Source: Bacteroidetes bacterium SW_9_63_38
GTDB taxonomy: Bacteria > Bacteroidota > Rhodothermia > Rhodothermales > Salinibacteraceae
Assembly (NCBI GenBank): GCA_003022435.1
Contig: PXUA01000017.1
Coordinates: 58,357-122,356, forward strand
Reading direction: 5' to 3'
Length of the DNA stretch: 64,000 nucleotides
The position numbers were made by a program, and so were the translations under genes. Below are positions 38,174-47,796 of this stretch, piece by piece (positions within the stretch are counted from its first letter, which is position 1; every line of letters starts with the position of its first letter). A model generated the notes under the pieces. That model searched no databases. It was not told where the DNA came from and saw nothing but the letters and a program-made list of their open reading frames with translations.

Positions 38174-39010
38174 CTACACGTCGTTCGACGCCTCCTCGTA
38201 TGCCGCCTGCGCGACGCGGCCGTACCGCCGGTCGCGGTCCTGGAAGCTGCGAATCGCTTCGTACAACTGATCCCGCCGGAATTCCGGCCAGTACTGCTCG
38301 GTGATAAACAACTCAGTGTAGGCGCACTGCCAGAGCAGAAAGTTGGAAAGTCGGTACTCTCCGCCGGTCCGAATCAGCAGGTCGGGATCCGGCATGCCAG
38401 CGGTGTCGAGCTGTGCCTCAATCACCGAGTCGTCGATGTCCTCGGGCTGGAGATTTCCCTGCTGCACCTTCTGGGCCAGCGCCTGCATGGCCTGCACCAG
38501 CTCCGAGCGGCCGCTGTAGGACAGGGCCAGCGTCAGGCTCATTCGGTCGTTGTCCGCCGTATCGGCCTTCGTCTGCTTCAGGGCCTTCTGGCACGCCGGC
38601 GGCAGCTCGCTCAGGTCCCCGATCGTCCGAAGCCGGATATCGTTCTCCATGAGCGTCTCCTTCTCCTCCTGAACAGTGTGGATGAGCAACTCCATCAACG
38701 CATCCACCTCCGCGTCGGGCCGCTCCCAGTTTTCGGTGCTAAAGGTGTAGAGCGTGAGGTACTCGACCCCGATCTCCGCACACGCTTCGGTCACCTCCCG
38801 CACCGAGGTCACCCCCTCGTGGTGCCCCATGAACCGGGCCTTTTCACGCCGCTGCGCCCAGCGGCCATTGCCGTCCATGATGCAGGCAATGTGCGATGGA
38901 AGCTCCCCGCGCTCCTCGAGGGCGCGCTGCTTCTCATCGTCGGGCGTGGACGATGCTCCTGAGGACCCATTCGTGGAGACCCCATTCGTAAACGATCCGG
39001 AAGAACTCAT
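38174..39010 (-). CDS. uppS: Undecaprenyl diphosphate synthase
   Basis: 278 residues from the ATG at 39010; the about 30 residues before the domain are Ser/Thr/Gly-rich and acidic. Condenses isopentenyl diphosphate onto farnesyl diphosphate to make the C55 lipid carrier of cell-wall synthesis. Motifs: HIACIMDGNGRWAQRR with the catalytic Asp, FMGHHEGV, YLTLYTFSTENW, and the C-terminal DLLIRTGGEYRLSNFLLWQ and ELFITEQYWPEF. Its precursor supply route begins with dxr three genes upstream. Confidence 0.96.
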   Translation of the reverse strand: MSSSGSFTNGVSTNGSSGASSTPDDEKQRALEERGELPSHIACIMDGNGRWAQRREKARFMGHHEGVTSVREVTEACAEIGVEYLTLYTFSTENWERPDAEVDALMELLIHTVQEEKETLMENDIRLRTIGDLSELPPACQKALKQTKADTADNDRMSLTLALSYSGRSELVQAMQALAQKVQQGNLQPEDIDDSVIEAQLDTAGMPDPDLLIRTGGEYRLSNFLLWQCAYTELFITEQYWPEFRRDQLYEAIRSFQDRDRRYGRVAQAAYEEASNDV

Positions 39011-39446
39011 GGCGTCAGTCAAATCCGACCAGCGTGAGACGCAGGCGGAGGACCCCGGGGCGCCCTCCCCAGATCCCGTCCGCCGTAAGTGGTAGTAGGG
39101 AAACGCTCGTGCAAAGCAATGCCCGAAAGAGCGCCCCAGTAGAAGGCCTCGCCTGCCTTCCAGCAGGATCGGCAGGTGCCCAAAGACGACCCTTCGGCAC
39201 ATCGGCCAATCTCGCGAAAGCACACTCCCGACTCCACGAATGCCCTGTTGAGGCCTCTAGACTGATTCGTAACAATTTGGCTGAAAGTTCCCTACTGCCC
39301 CGTGCATCTTCGTCGATTGACGACGAAGAATCGTCGATTGACGACGAAGAATCGGAATCCGTATCCGCTCTCCCCCCTTCGCCGTGCGAGATGGACGCCG
39401 ATATGCAAGCGTGGACCGTCTCTCCCACCGTTACGGCCGTGCGGCC
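39011..39446. other. Spacer between rseP and uppS with a repeated hairpin
   Basis: About 436 bases without a credible gene. The tandem hairpin repeat at 39310-39351 lies in it; the rest is unremarkable and may hold the uppS-bamA promoter. Confidence 0.45.
39310..39351. repeat. Two tandem 21-bp units, each able to fold as a hairpin
   Basis: TCGTCGATTGACGACGAAGAA occurs twice head to tail (39310-39330, 39331-39351). Inside each unit TCGTCG can pair with CGACGA around ATTGA... The repeat lies downstream of rseP and upstream of uppS in transcription order. Confidence 0.6.
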
Positions 39447-40892
39447 CTATAGTCGCAGAATGTCGTTGAAGATGAGGAACGCCATAAAGCCGAGCAGCAG
39501 GATCATGCCCACCTGTTGCGCCACCATCCGCACACGGACGGACGGCGGTCGACGCGTCACAAGCTCGTAGAGCAGAAAGAGCAGCTGTCCTCCGTCAAGC
39601 GCCGGAATCGGCAGGATGTTCATGATGGCAAGCGTCACCGAAAGAATGGCGACGACACGCCAGAATACAGCCGGCCCGGCAGCCGCGGCATCGCTCGTCA
39701 CCTTCGCAATCATCACGGGCCCGCCCAGACTCTGCCGAAAGTCGTCCCGTCCGGTAATCACACGCTTGAGCGTCACAGCGATGCTCCGGGTGTTCTGCCA
39801 GACGGCCTGCACGCCGCCCACGAGCGCCTCACCCGGCCCGTACTTCACCTTCTGAATGCCGAACTCGTCGTAGAGCATCTGCTTGGTGGCGGGGGTCGCC
39901 CCGGGGCTCTGCACGCCTAGCAAGTAGCGGTCTCGCTCTTTATCGTACATCGGAGGAGCCGACGCCTCAAACACGATGCCCGTGTCCGTCCGGCGCACGA
40001 TGCGGGCCGGACTCGACACCGTGTCGGCCGTCGCCATCGAGTCGGGCCGCCGCCACCGGAACGAGACGGGATTCCCCTCGGTCTCCTGAATCAGATCGCT
40101 CATCTCCGGCCAGAACCGCACTGTGTCCGCGCTAATCGCCAGAATGCGATCCCCGGGCCGGATGCCAATCGAGTCCGCTGGACTTCCCTGTTGCACCCCG
40201 CCGATGAGGGGCGGCAAATATCCAACCCCGAAGCCGCGATTGTTCTTGTTCTGCGCCCGACTGAGCTTGGTAATGATGTCGGGGGGGCCGACCAGCCGCT
40301 TCGTCTGCCCGTCGCGCCGCACCGTCACGGTTAGCGTGTCTGCCGTCACGAGGGACGATGAGCCGATCTGCTCGAAGCGCTCAAACGTCTTGCCGTTCAC
40401 CTCCAGGATGTGATCTCCTGTGCGGAGCCCCATGTCGTGGGCCACCGATTCCTCCTGCACGTACACCTGCTCGATGTTCTGCGCTGGGATGTAGGTCTCG
40501 CCCTCCGCCCAGCGAATGCCGCCGAAAATGAGAATCGCCAGGAAGACGTTAAAAATGACGCCGGCACTGATCACGATGATGCGCTGCCACACCGGCTTGG
40601 CCCGAAACTCCCACGGCTCGGGCTCCTTCTCGACGTGGTCGGTGTCCATGCTCTCGTCGATCATGCCGCTGATCTTGACGTAGCCCCCGAGGGGCGTCGC
40701 CCCCACCGCGTACTCCGTATCCCCGTAGTGGCGCCCGAAGATCGTGGGCGGAAAGCCCACCGAGAAACGTTCGACGCGCATCCCGAAGTACTTGGCCGTC
40801 AGGAAGTGGCCGAGTTCGTGGACGAACACCAGAATGGTGATCGCCAGCAGCACCCAGAGCGTCGACGTGAGAATACTCAGCAGAACGTCCAT
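39447..40892 (-). CDS. rseP: RseP-type site-2 intramembrane zinc protease
   Basis: 481 residues from the ATG at 40892. First TM helix holds the zinc site HELGH (residues 25-29), and the C-terminal NILPIPALDGGQLLF supplies the third ligand (LDG motif). Two PDZ-like segments lie between (about 120-190 and 195-280; for example GSPADSIGIRPGDRILAIS). Cleaves membrane-bound regulators such as anti-sigma factors and remnant signal peptides. Between dxr and uppS, a grouping seen in many bacteria. Confidence 0.95.
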   Translation of the reverse strand: MDVLLSILTSTLWVLLAITILVFVHELGHFLTAKYFGMRVERFSVGFPPTIFGRHYGDTEYAVGATPLGGYVKISGMIDESMDTDHVEKEPEPWEFRAKPVWQRIIVISAGVIFNVFLAILIFGGIRWAEGETYIPAQNIEQVYVQEESVAHDMGLRTGDHILEVNGKTFERFEQIGSSSLVTADTLTVTVRRDGQTKRLVGPPDIITKLSRAQNKNNRGFGVGYLPPLIGGVQQGSPADSIGIRPGDRILAISADTVRFWPEMSDLIQETEGNPVSFRWRRPDSMATADTVSSPARIVRRTDTGIVFEASAPPMYDKERDRYLLGVQSPGATPATKQMLYDEFGIQKVKYGPGEALVGGVQAVWQNTRSIAVTLKRVITGRDDFRQSLGGPVMIAKVTSDAAAAGPAVFWRVVAILSVTLAIMNILPIPALDGGQLLFLLYELVTRRPPSVRVRMVAQQVGMILLLGFMAFLIFNDILRL

Positions 40893-40957
40893 ACGAACAA
40901 AAGACAATCACCAGTGAGGAGCCGATGCGACAGACGACCCCGGCGAATACGGACTGT

Positions 40958-42166
40958 TCAATTTGACGGTGCGGCAGCGAGTTCCTGGACGTGGCGCCGG
41001 GCGGCCCGGTCTGCCGCCGCAACCTCGTCAAGTGTCGGCGAAACTGTGTGCGAGTGGGCCGCTAGGGCCTGCTCAATACAGCGGGGAATGTCCAGAAACG
41101 AAATGTGTTCGTCCAGAAATCGATCGACCGCCGCCTCATTGGCCGCATTCAGCACAGCCGGGGCCGTCCCGCCTGTGTCAAGAGCCTCGAAGGCCAGTCG
41201 TAGACAGGGGAACTTGTCGGTGTCCGGCCGCTCGAAGTCGAGCCGCGTCACCTCTCCCCAGTCCAGCCGCTCGTGCGGCGCCGCCCATCGGTCCGGAACG
41301 CTCAGCGCGTACTGGATCGGCACCTTCATATCGGGCACCCCAAGCTGTGCCTTGACCGCGCCGTCGGTGAACATCACCATCGAGTGCACGATGGACTGCG
41401 GGTGTACCAGCACGCGGACCTGGTCCACCTCCAAATCGAAGAGCCACTTCGCCTCGATAACTTCAAGCCCCTTGTTCATCATTGTGGCGGAGTCGATGGT
41501 GATTTTCGGTCCCATCGACCAGTTGGGGTGATCCAGCGCCTCGTCGACTGTGATCTCCCTGAAAGTATCAGCCGCCCGGGTGCGAAACGGACCGCCGGAC
41601 GCCGTGAGCACCACCTCCTCGACACTCTGCGCCGACTCCCCCACCAGACACTGGAGGATGGCCGAGTGCTCACTATCGACGGGCAACAGGCGGGCGTCGT
41701 CGTGGGCCTCCAGCGTGTCCTGCACGAGTGCCCCGCCCACGACCATCGTTTCCTTGTTGGCAAGCGCCACTGTTTTTCCGGCCTTCAAGGCCGCGAGCAC
41801 CGGGCGCAGACCGGCGAAGCCAACGACGGCCGCCATCACCACGTCCAGGTCCGCCCGCGTAGCCGTCTTACAGAGGCCGTCCTCTCCAACCTGTACGTCC
41901 ACCGCGTCCGCAACCCCGTCGAGCCGGTCGCGCAACTCTTCGGCGGCGGCGTCCGTGCCCACCGCCACCGTCGCAGGCCGAAACTCCCGCACCTGCTCGG
42001 CGAGCAGTTCCACGTTGGCCCCGCAAGTGAGCGCCCGCACGTCGAACCGATCCGGAAAGAGGCGCACGACCTCCAGGGTCTGCGTGCCGATCGATCCTGT
42101 GGAACCAAGAATGGAAAGCCCGCGCGGACCGTCCGGCGACGGCGAAGACGAAGAAGAGAGAGTCAT
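40958..42166 (-). CDS. dxr: 1-deoxy-D-xylulose 5-phosphate reductoisomerase
   Basis: 402 residues. Makes 2-C-methyl-D-erythritol 4-phosphate in the MEP isoprenoid pathway, with NADPH and a divalent metal. Motifs: SILGSTGSIGTQTLEVVR, ALANKETMVVGG, LPVDSEHSAILQCL, LTASGGPFR, NWSMGPKITIDSATMMNKG and the C-terminal helical domain with NAANEAAVDRFL. It heads the minus-strand envelope set, 65 bases before rseP, and is divergent from the TPR gene. Confidence 0.97.
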   Translation of the reverse strand: MTLSSSSSPSPDGPRGLSILGSTGSIGTQTLEVVRLFPDRFDVRALTCGANVELLAEQVREFRPATVAVGTDAAAEELRDRLDGVADAVDVQVGEDGLCKTATRADLDVVMAAVVGFAGLRPVLAALKAGKTVALANKETMVVGGALVQDTLEAHDDARLLPVDSEHSAILQCLVGESAQSVEEVVLTASGGPFRTRAADTFREITVDEALDHPNWSMGPKITIDSATMMNKGLEVIEAKWLFDLEVDQVRVLVHPQSIVHSMVMFTDGAVKAQLGVPDMKVPIQYALSVPDRWAAPHERLDWGEVTRLDFERPDTDKFPCLRLAFEALDTGGTAPAVLNAANEAAVDRFLDEHISFLDIPRCIEQALAAHSHTVSPTLDEVAAADRAARRHVQELAAAPSN

Positions 42167-42403
42167 GAAGGTGTAGCACCAAAAGACAATCAGCGTAAAC
42201 AGTCGCTCCTGGAAACGCGCCCCGACAGGGCATCGTACGAATCATCTCTGCGGTGATTCCAACCGGACTGTGTTCATGCAACTGGGCTCAAATGCATTGA
42301 GGCATGCGGGCCTCGCGGAGCGTGCACGAACTGCCCCTCCCGCTCAGGGTCCCCTACACAGTCCACCCGCCCCCTGCTCTTCTTCTCACCGAACCGTTTC
42401 CCC

Positions 42404-44275
42404 GTGCAGCGACACGCGTACATCGGATTCCGGACCGGCCCGCTCGTGCTGGTCCTCGCAACAGTCCTGGTGGGCACTGTGATCGGGGGTGTCGGGCCCG
42501 TCCACGCTCAGGTGCAGGACAGCACGGAGCTCAGACGGTTCCGGCGGGCCGACTCGTACCTGGAGAGCGGCCAATACGGAGACGCCATCCGCATCCTGGA
42601 AGGGCTCTACGCGGAATCGCCGGATAATTCATCGTTCTATCGGAAGTTGAAGGACGCGTACGAGAGCGTCAAGCGCTACGACGATGCGTTGCGCCTCGTC
42701 GAAGGCCGCCTCTCCCGAAAACAAACCCCGTCTCTCTTGTCTGAGAAGGCCCGTCTTCTGCATGAGCAGGGCAACAAGCAGGCCGCCGACAGCACGTGGA
42801 CGCAGGCCATCAACCTGGCCCCCAACCGTACCACCACGTACCGCATCGTCTATCAGACGCTCATCGACATTCGCCGCTTCAAGCGCGCTATCGAGGTACT
42901 CCAGAAGGCCCGCGAGCGCCTGGACGATTCCTCCCTCTTCCGCCTCGAACTGGCGTACCTGTACGGCCTCGACGGCCAACACCGCAAGGCCATGCGCGAG
43001 TACGTAACGCTGCTGGAAAACAATCCCGACCGGTTCACAATCGTTCGGGGGCGCCTACAGTCTTTTGTGGAGCGAGACAAAGGCATTGAGGCCAGCATCG
43101 ACGTGCTCAAACAAGCCGTGGAGCAAAATACAGGGAGCACCGTCTTCCGCGAGTTGCTGGCCTGGCTGTACATGTCCACCGACCGGTACGACGCGGCCTA
43201 CGACGTGTACCGGGCTCTCGATCATCTTCAACAAAAGAAGGGCAAGACACTATACAAATTTGGCCGGAAGGCGGCCGACGCCGACCGGTACTCCGTCGCC
43301 ACGACAGCGTTCGAGACCATCCTGAAGAAGTATCCGGGCTCCAACATCGCTCCCAGCACCCAGAAGGCCCTGGGCGACACGTACCGGCGCTGGGCCGCTT
43401 CTCAGTCGAGTGCCGCCGCGGACTCGTCATCCCGGTACGCGGCGGCCCGCAGTGCCTACAAGACGTTTCTGGGAAAACACCCGTCGCACGACGCCGTTCC
43501 CGCCGTCCTGTCGCGGCTCGGAACGCTTCAGCTCAACGTGTACCGGAACTTCGACACGGCCGAGGCCACTCTTAAAACAGTAGTCGAACGCCATTCCGAC
43601 ACCGAGGCAGCGGACGAGGCCCGCTACGACCTCGGGCGCATCGCATTGCTTCGGGGCAACCTGGAACAAGCCCGCCTCCTGTTCTCTCGTCTCGCCGATC
43701 GACTGCGAAGCGGAGCCCTCGCCGACCAGGCCCGATTTGAACTAGCACTCCTTCAGTTTTACCAGGGCCGGTTCGACGCCGCCACGGTCCAGGCGAAGGC
43801 GACCAGCGCCAACACGTCGTCGGACGTGGCCAACGACGCCATCGAGCTGCGCACGCTGATTCAGCAGAACCAAGGCCCGGACTCGTTGAACACGCCCCTT
43901 CGGACCCACGCCCGCGCCCGACTGGCACTTCGTCAACACGACTACGAGGTCGCCGGTACGCGCCTCGATTCACTGCTACAGGCGTACGGGTCCCATTCTC
44001 TGGCCGACGATGCCCACTTCCGTCGGGCGGAGGTGTACCTGGCACGGGGCGACACGAGTCGCGCTCTCCAGCAGTACGAGACCCTTCCTAAGCAACACCC
44101 ACGCAGCCCGTACGCCGACCGCAGCCTCTTCCGGCTCGGCACCCTCTACGAAGCCCAGGGCAAAACCGACCGGGCCGTCACGCTCTACGATCGGCTGCTC
44201 ACGAAGTACCCGAGCTCCCTGCTGACCACCGACGCCCGCACTCGCCTCCGCTCTCTCCGCCGTTCCCGCAGTTAA
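42404..44275 (+). CDS. Secreted TPR-repeat protein
   Basis: 623 residues with a GTG start at 42404, placed so that a signal peptide (LVLVLATVLVGTVIGGVGPVHA) follows. The mature protein is almost entirely tetratricopeptide-like repeats (for example ADSYLESGQYGDAIRILEGL, FRRAEVYLARGDTSRALQQ, FRLGTLYEAQGKTDRAVTL). Some C-terminal repeats recall YbgF/BamD-type outer-membrane scaffolds. Probably periplasmic and protein-binding; partner unknown. Followed after 11 bases by the next gene. Confidence 0.85.
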   Translation: MQRHAYIGFRTGPLVLVLATVLVGTVIGGVGPVHAQVQDSTELRRFRRADSYLESGQYGDAIRILEGLYAESPDNSSFYRKLKDAYESVKRYDDALRLVEGRLSRKQTPSLLSEKARLLHEQGNKQAADSTWTQAINLAPNRTTTYRIVYQTLIDIRRFKRAIEVLQKARERLDDSSLFRLELAYLYGLDGQHRKAMREYVTLLENNPDRFTIVRGRLQSFVERDKGIEASIDVLKQAVEQNTGSTVFRELLAWLYMSTDRYDAAYDVYRALDHLQQKKGKTLYKFGRKAADADRYSVATTAFETILKKYPGSNIAPSTQKALGDTYRRWAASQSSAAADSSSRYAAARSAYKTFLGKHPSHDAVPAVLSRLGTLQLNVYRNFDTAEATLKTVVERHSDTEAADEARYDLGRIALLRGNLEQARLLFSRLADRLRSGALADQARFELALLQFYQGRFDAATVQAKATSANTSSDVANDAIELRTLIQQNQGPDSLNTPLRTHARARLALRQHDYEVAGTRLDSLLQAYGSHSLADDAHFRRAEVYLARGDTSRALQQYETLPKQHPRSPYADRSLFRLGTLYEAQGKTDRAVTLYDRLLTKYPSSLLTTDARTRLRSLRRSRS

Positions 44276-44286
44276 CCGGACCCGTC

Positions 44287-45567
44287 ATGCCGCGTCGCAC
44301 GCTCTCGTTTATTCTTCTCGTCCTGCTCGTTGCTGGAAGCGGCCTCTCGGGGCCCAGCGCCGCGCAGGAGCTATTGGTCCCCATGGACGAGACGCAAACC
44401 GACCACCTCAAAGCCTACGGCGCCATCTACGGGGCCCTCGACAACGGGCAGAAGGTCGACTGGCTGCTCAACTACCGGGGCGGTTCCTTCCTCACTCGCG
44501 CCACACCCGCCGTGACCCAGGAGCTTCGAACGCGCGGCGTGACGTTTAAGACGATCGGCGGCGCCGCGGCCTCCAAGATTCTCTCCAAGGTGGAAGCCGA
44601 CGGCAGCAACAAGGCCGTCGTTCCGCTCGAAAAAGCCCCGAAGATCGCGGTGTACGCCCCCAGCGGCGCGGTCCCCTGGGACGACGCGGTGCGACTCGCC
44701 CTCAACTACGCCGACGTTCCCCACGACATCATCTACGACGACGCCGTCCTCGACGGCAAGCTCGACCAGTACGACTGGCTTCATCTCCACCACGAAGACT
44801 TTACCGGGCAATTCGGCAAGTTCATCCGCTACCGCAACGAGCCCTGGTACATCAAAAAGCAAGAAAACGCCCGTGAACTTGCGCGGAAGCACGGGTACGA
44901 GAAAGTGAGCCAGCTCAAGCTGGCCGTTACCAAGCGCATCCGCGCTTACGTATCGGGAGGCGGCTTCTTGTTCTCGATGTGCTCCGGCACCGAAACATTC
45001 GACATCGCCCTTGCCGCCCGAAAGACGGACATTGTCCCGAAGCCGTACGACGGCGACCCGGTAGATCCCAATGCGCCGAAGAAGCTGGACTACGGCCCAA
45101 CGCTCGCCTTTACGAACTTTCGGCCCAACCTGAACGCGCAAGAGTACGCGCACTCGGACATCGACGCCGGCCTGCCGCCTGAAACGATTCGGGACCCCTC
45201 GCTCGACTACTTTACACTCTTCGACTTCAGCGCCAAGTGGGACCCGGTGCCGTCCATGCTCACGCAAAACCACGTCGCGACGGTAAAGGGCTTCGTGGGC
45301 CAGACAACATCGTTCAACAACAAGGTACTCAAGGAAAATGTCACCGTGTTGGCCAAACCCCCTGACCGGAAGCAGGTCCGATATATCCACGGCACCCTCG
45401 GGCAGGGCACCTTCACCTTTTACGCCGGTCATGACCCCGAGGACTACCAGCACTTCGTGGGCGATCCGCCGACGGACCTGTCCCTGCATCCCAACTCGCC
45501 GGGATACCGCCTTATTCTCAACAACATCCTCTTCCCCGCCGCCAAAAAGAAAAAGCGGAAAACCTAA
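44287..45567 (+). CDS. Secreted glutamine-amidotransferase-like protein, unknown function
   Basis: 426 residues with a signal peptide (SFILLVLLVAGSGLSGPSAA). The middle (KIAVYAPSGAVPWDDAVRLAL; LHHEDFTGQFG; GGGFLFSMCSGTETFDIALAA) resembles the class I amidotransferase/ThuA-like flavodoxin-type fold, with Cys in FSMCSGTE where a nucleophile would sit. Bacteroidota homologues are often labelled asparagine synthetase B, a label not supported by any domain here. Ends in KKKKRKT. Co-oriented with the TPR gene 11 bases upstream. Confidence 0.75.
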   Translation: MPRRTLSFILLVLLVAGSGLSGPSAAQELLVPMDETQTDHLKAYGAIYGALDNGQKVDWLLNYRGGSFLTRATPAVTQELRTRGVTFKTIGGAAASKILSKVEADGSNKAVVPLEKAPKIAVYAPSGAVPWDDAVRLALNYADVPHDIIYDDAVLDGKLDQYDWLHLHHEDFTGQFGKFIRYRNEPWYIKKQENARELARKHGYEKVSQLKLAVTKRIRAYVSGGGFLFSMCSGTETFDIALAARKTDIVPKPYDGDPVDPNAPKKLDYGPTLAFTNFRPNLNAQEYAHSDIDAGLPPETIRDPSLDYFTLFDFSAKWDPVPSMLTQNHVATVKGFVGQTTSFNNKVLKENVTVLAKPPDRKQVRYIHGTLGQGTFTFYAGHDPEDYQHFVGDPPTDLSLHPNSPGYRLILNNILFPAAKKKKRKT

Positions 45568-45675
45568 CTACTGCCGCTTATCATTTTCTCATTTGTCATT
45601 TTTCCAGTTCTCCGCCTTTCTGATCTTCCTCCCGATTCACTTTACACCTTCTCACCTTTCCATCTCCACACCTGA

Positions 45676-46218
45676 ATGCCAACCTCAAAGCCCGTATCGG
45701 CGTCGACCTGCAAGATGACCGAGATCGTGTTGCCGAACGACACCAACGGTCTCGGCAACATGATGGGCGGTCGCCTGCTGCACCTGATGGACAAGTGCGC
45801 CGCCATCTCGGCCCAGCGCCACGCCAACCGGGTCTGCGTCACCGCCTCGGTGGACAACGTCGAGTTTCAATCGGCCATCGAGGAAGGGGAAGTCGTCGTC
45901 GTGGAAAGCCGGATCAACCGGGCGTTCGATACGTCGATGGAGGTGGAACTCAACGTACAGGCCGAGAATCCGCGGACGGAGACCCAGCGCACATGCAATC
46001 GTGCCTTCTACACGTTCGTGGCCCTGGACGACGACGGCACACCCGTCGAGGTCCCGGCCATCACCCCGGAGACGGACGCGGAGCGGCAGCGGTACGAGGC
46101 CGCCGCCAAGCGCCGCGACGTCCGCCTCGTGCTCGCGGGACGAAAAAACCTGCAGGACGCCACGACCCTGAAGGATGACATGTTTTCTGCCCTCCAGTCC
46201 TCATCTTCCTCGACGTGA
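45676..46218 (+). CDS. Acyl-CoA thioesterase, hotdog fold (YciA-like)
   Basis: 180 residues. TEIVLPNDTNGLGNMMGGRL carries the catalytic Asn/Asp region of the YciA/BACH type, followed by LLHLMDKCAAISAQRHA, VTASVDNVEFQSAI and GEVVVVESRINRAFDTSMEV. Hydrolyses acyl-CoA, cytoplasmic. Overlaps the next gene by GTGA, so translation is probably coupled. Confidence 0.92.
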   Translation: MPTSKPVSASTCKMTEIVLPNDTNGLGNMMGGRLLHLMDKCAAISAQRHANRVCVTASVDNVEFQSAIEEGEVVVVESRINRAFDTSMEVELNVQAENPRTETQRTCNRAFYTFVALDDDGTPVEVPAITPETDAERQRYEAAAKRRDVRLVLAGRKNLQDATTLKDDMFSALQSSSSST

Positions 46219-46718
46219 CCCCCGTTGCCGCCCCCCTTCCGCGGGATGTGTCCTGCGTCGTGATCGGCGCGATCCTCACGCTGAGCACCGCGATCTGGGG
46301 CCCTGGATCGACCTACGCCCAGCGTGAACCGGGCTCCCTTACGGTGGGGGCGCAGGCCGGGCACACGAGCGGCCTCACCGTCAAGCTCTACCGCCGCCCG
46401 AGCACGGCCTATGAGGCGTTGCTCACCTTCGACGGCGAGGGGTTGATCCAACTCGGCCTGTTCCGCGTTCGGGAGCAGCCCGTCCCCCCGGACACTCTGG
46501 TGCACGCTTTTTACGGCCCCGGTGTCCTGGTCGGCGAACGCGAACTGACCACCGGTCCGACCCCGGAGGTGGCGGTCGGCGGCAAAGTGGGCATCAACTT
46601 CTATTCCGGTCGCTTCGAGGTATTCGTGCACGCCACCCCGGCCACGCGCGTGCATCCGAACCTCGCCCCCACGGTCGGTGGCGGGTTCGGTCTCCGGTAC
46701 GACCTGTATCGCCCGTAA
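46215..46718 (+). CDS. Secreted protein, possibly outer-membrane-associated, unknown
   Basis: 167 residues from the GTG at 46215, overlapping the previous stop by four bases. Signal-like segment (VVIGAILTLSTAIWGPGSTYA) then glycine-rich strands (LTVGAQAGHTSGLTVKLY, VAVGGKVGINFYSG, TVGGGFGLRYDLY), which suggests a small barrel or jelly-like sheet. Family not recognised. Followed after 21 bases by a reductase. Confidence 0.65.
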   Translation: MTPVAAPLPRDVSCVVIGAILTLSTAIWGPGSTYAQREPGSLTVGAQAGHTSGLTVKLYRRPSTAYEALLTFDGEGLIQLGLFRVREQPVPPDTLVHAFYGPGVLVGERELTTGPTPEVAVGGKVGINFYSGRFEVFVHATPATRVHPNLAPTVGGGFGLRYDLYRP

Positions 46719-46739
46719 CTCCCTGCTTCGCTCCTCCCG

Positions 46740-47696
46740 ATGCCCGAGCTCCCGGACGACTTTCCACTCTCGCGCTCACCGCTGCCGCCCTGCGTCCTCG
46801 TCACGGGCGCCAACGGCCTGCTCGGCCAAGCCCTCCTCCACCGGCTGGCTGCCACCGACTCCAAGGTGCTGGCCACCGCCCGCGACGACGCCCTCCGCCC
46901 CTCTGTGGATTGCGACTATCAGCCGATGGACGTGACCGACCCCGACGCGGTGTCCACCGTCTTCGAGGACGCCGACCCGGACGTGGTGGTCAACTGCGCA
47001 GCCCTGTCCGACATCGGTACGTGCAACGAGCACAGAAACGAGGCCTGGGCCACTAACGCCCGCGCCGTGAAACGGCTCGCCAAACGCTGCAAAGAGCACC
47101 GGGCCCACCTCATTCAAATCTCCACCGACTTCGTGTTCAACGGCAAGCGCGGCCCCTACGACGAGGAGGCCCGCCCCGACCCCGTAAACTACTACGGGCG
47201 CACCAAGCTGGCCGCCGAGAACGCCATCCGGGAGGTCGGCATCTCCGACTGGACCGTCGTGCGCACCGTGCTGCTTTACGGCACTGGCACCGATCTCTCC
47301 CGCACCAACATTGTGCAGTGGATGATGGAAGAACTGGCGGCGGGCGAGACCATCCACGTGGTCACCGACCAGCACCGCACCCCCACCTACGCCCCCGACC
47401 TCGCCGACGGCATCGCCCGCGTCATCGAGCGCGACGCCACCGGCATCTACCACATCTCCGGGCGCGAGATGGTCACCATTCACGAACTCGCCGAGACGGT
47501 GGCCAACGTGTTCGGCTTCGACTCGTCGCTCGTCGATCCGGTGCCCAGCAGCTACTTCGACGACGCCGTCGAGCGTCCCCCGAAGACGGGGTTCTTGATT
47601 CTGAAGGCCGAGTCGGAGCTCGGCTACGATCCACACTCGCTGAAAACAGGGCTCCGTGCCGTCGGCCGCACACTGGGACTCGACCCTGCCTCGTAA
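46740..47696 (+). CDS. dTDP-4-dehydrorhamnose reductase-like SDR
   Basis: 318 residues, extended short-chain dehydrogenase. NAD(P)-binding motif VLVTGANGLLGQALL near 20-34; DVVVNCAALSDIGTCN; active-site YYGRTKLAAEN (YxxxK); VVRTVLLYG; substrate region DQHRTPTYAPDLADGI. Fits the RmlD/RfbD branch that makes dTDP-L-rhamnose, but no other rml gene is nearby, so another sugar or an MAT2B-like role cannot be excluded. Confidence 0.88.
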   Translation: MPELPDDFPLSRSPLPPCVLVTGANGLLGQALLHRLAATDSKVLATARDDALRPSVDCDYQPMDVTDPDAVSTVFEDADPDVVVNCAALSDIGTCNEHRNEAWATNARAVKRLAKRCKEHRAHLIQISTDFVFNGKRGPYDEEARPDPVNYYGRTKLAAENAIREVGISDWTVVRTVLLYGTGTDLSRTNIVQWMMEELAAGETIHVVTDQHRTPTYAPDLADGIARVIERDATGIYHISGREMVTIHELAETVANVFGFDSSLVDPVPSSYFDDAVERPPKTGFLILKAESELGYDPHSLKTGLRAVGRTLGLDPAS

Positions 47697-47796
47697 ACTC
47701 GTTTCCGGCCTGCCACGGCACGGCCGCCTGCACGCCCCGCGTCCTCCAGCCGGGACCAGCAGCGGGAACCCCCCTCTTCTCCAAAAACATGCCCTC

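Noticed and set aside
44287..45567. Asparagine synthetase label for the secreted protein
   Set aside because: No N-terminal Cys-nucleophile glutaminase or synthetase domain; signal peptide and flavodoxin-like core do not fit that enzyme.
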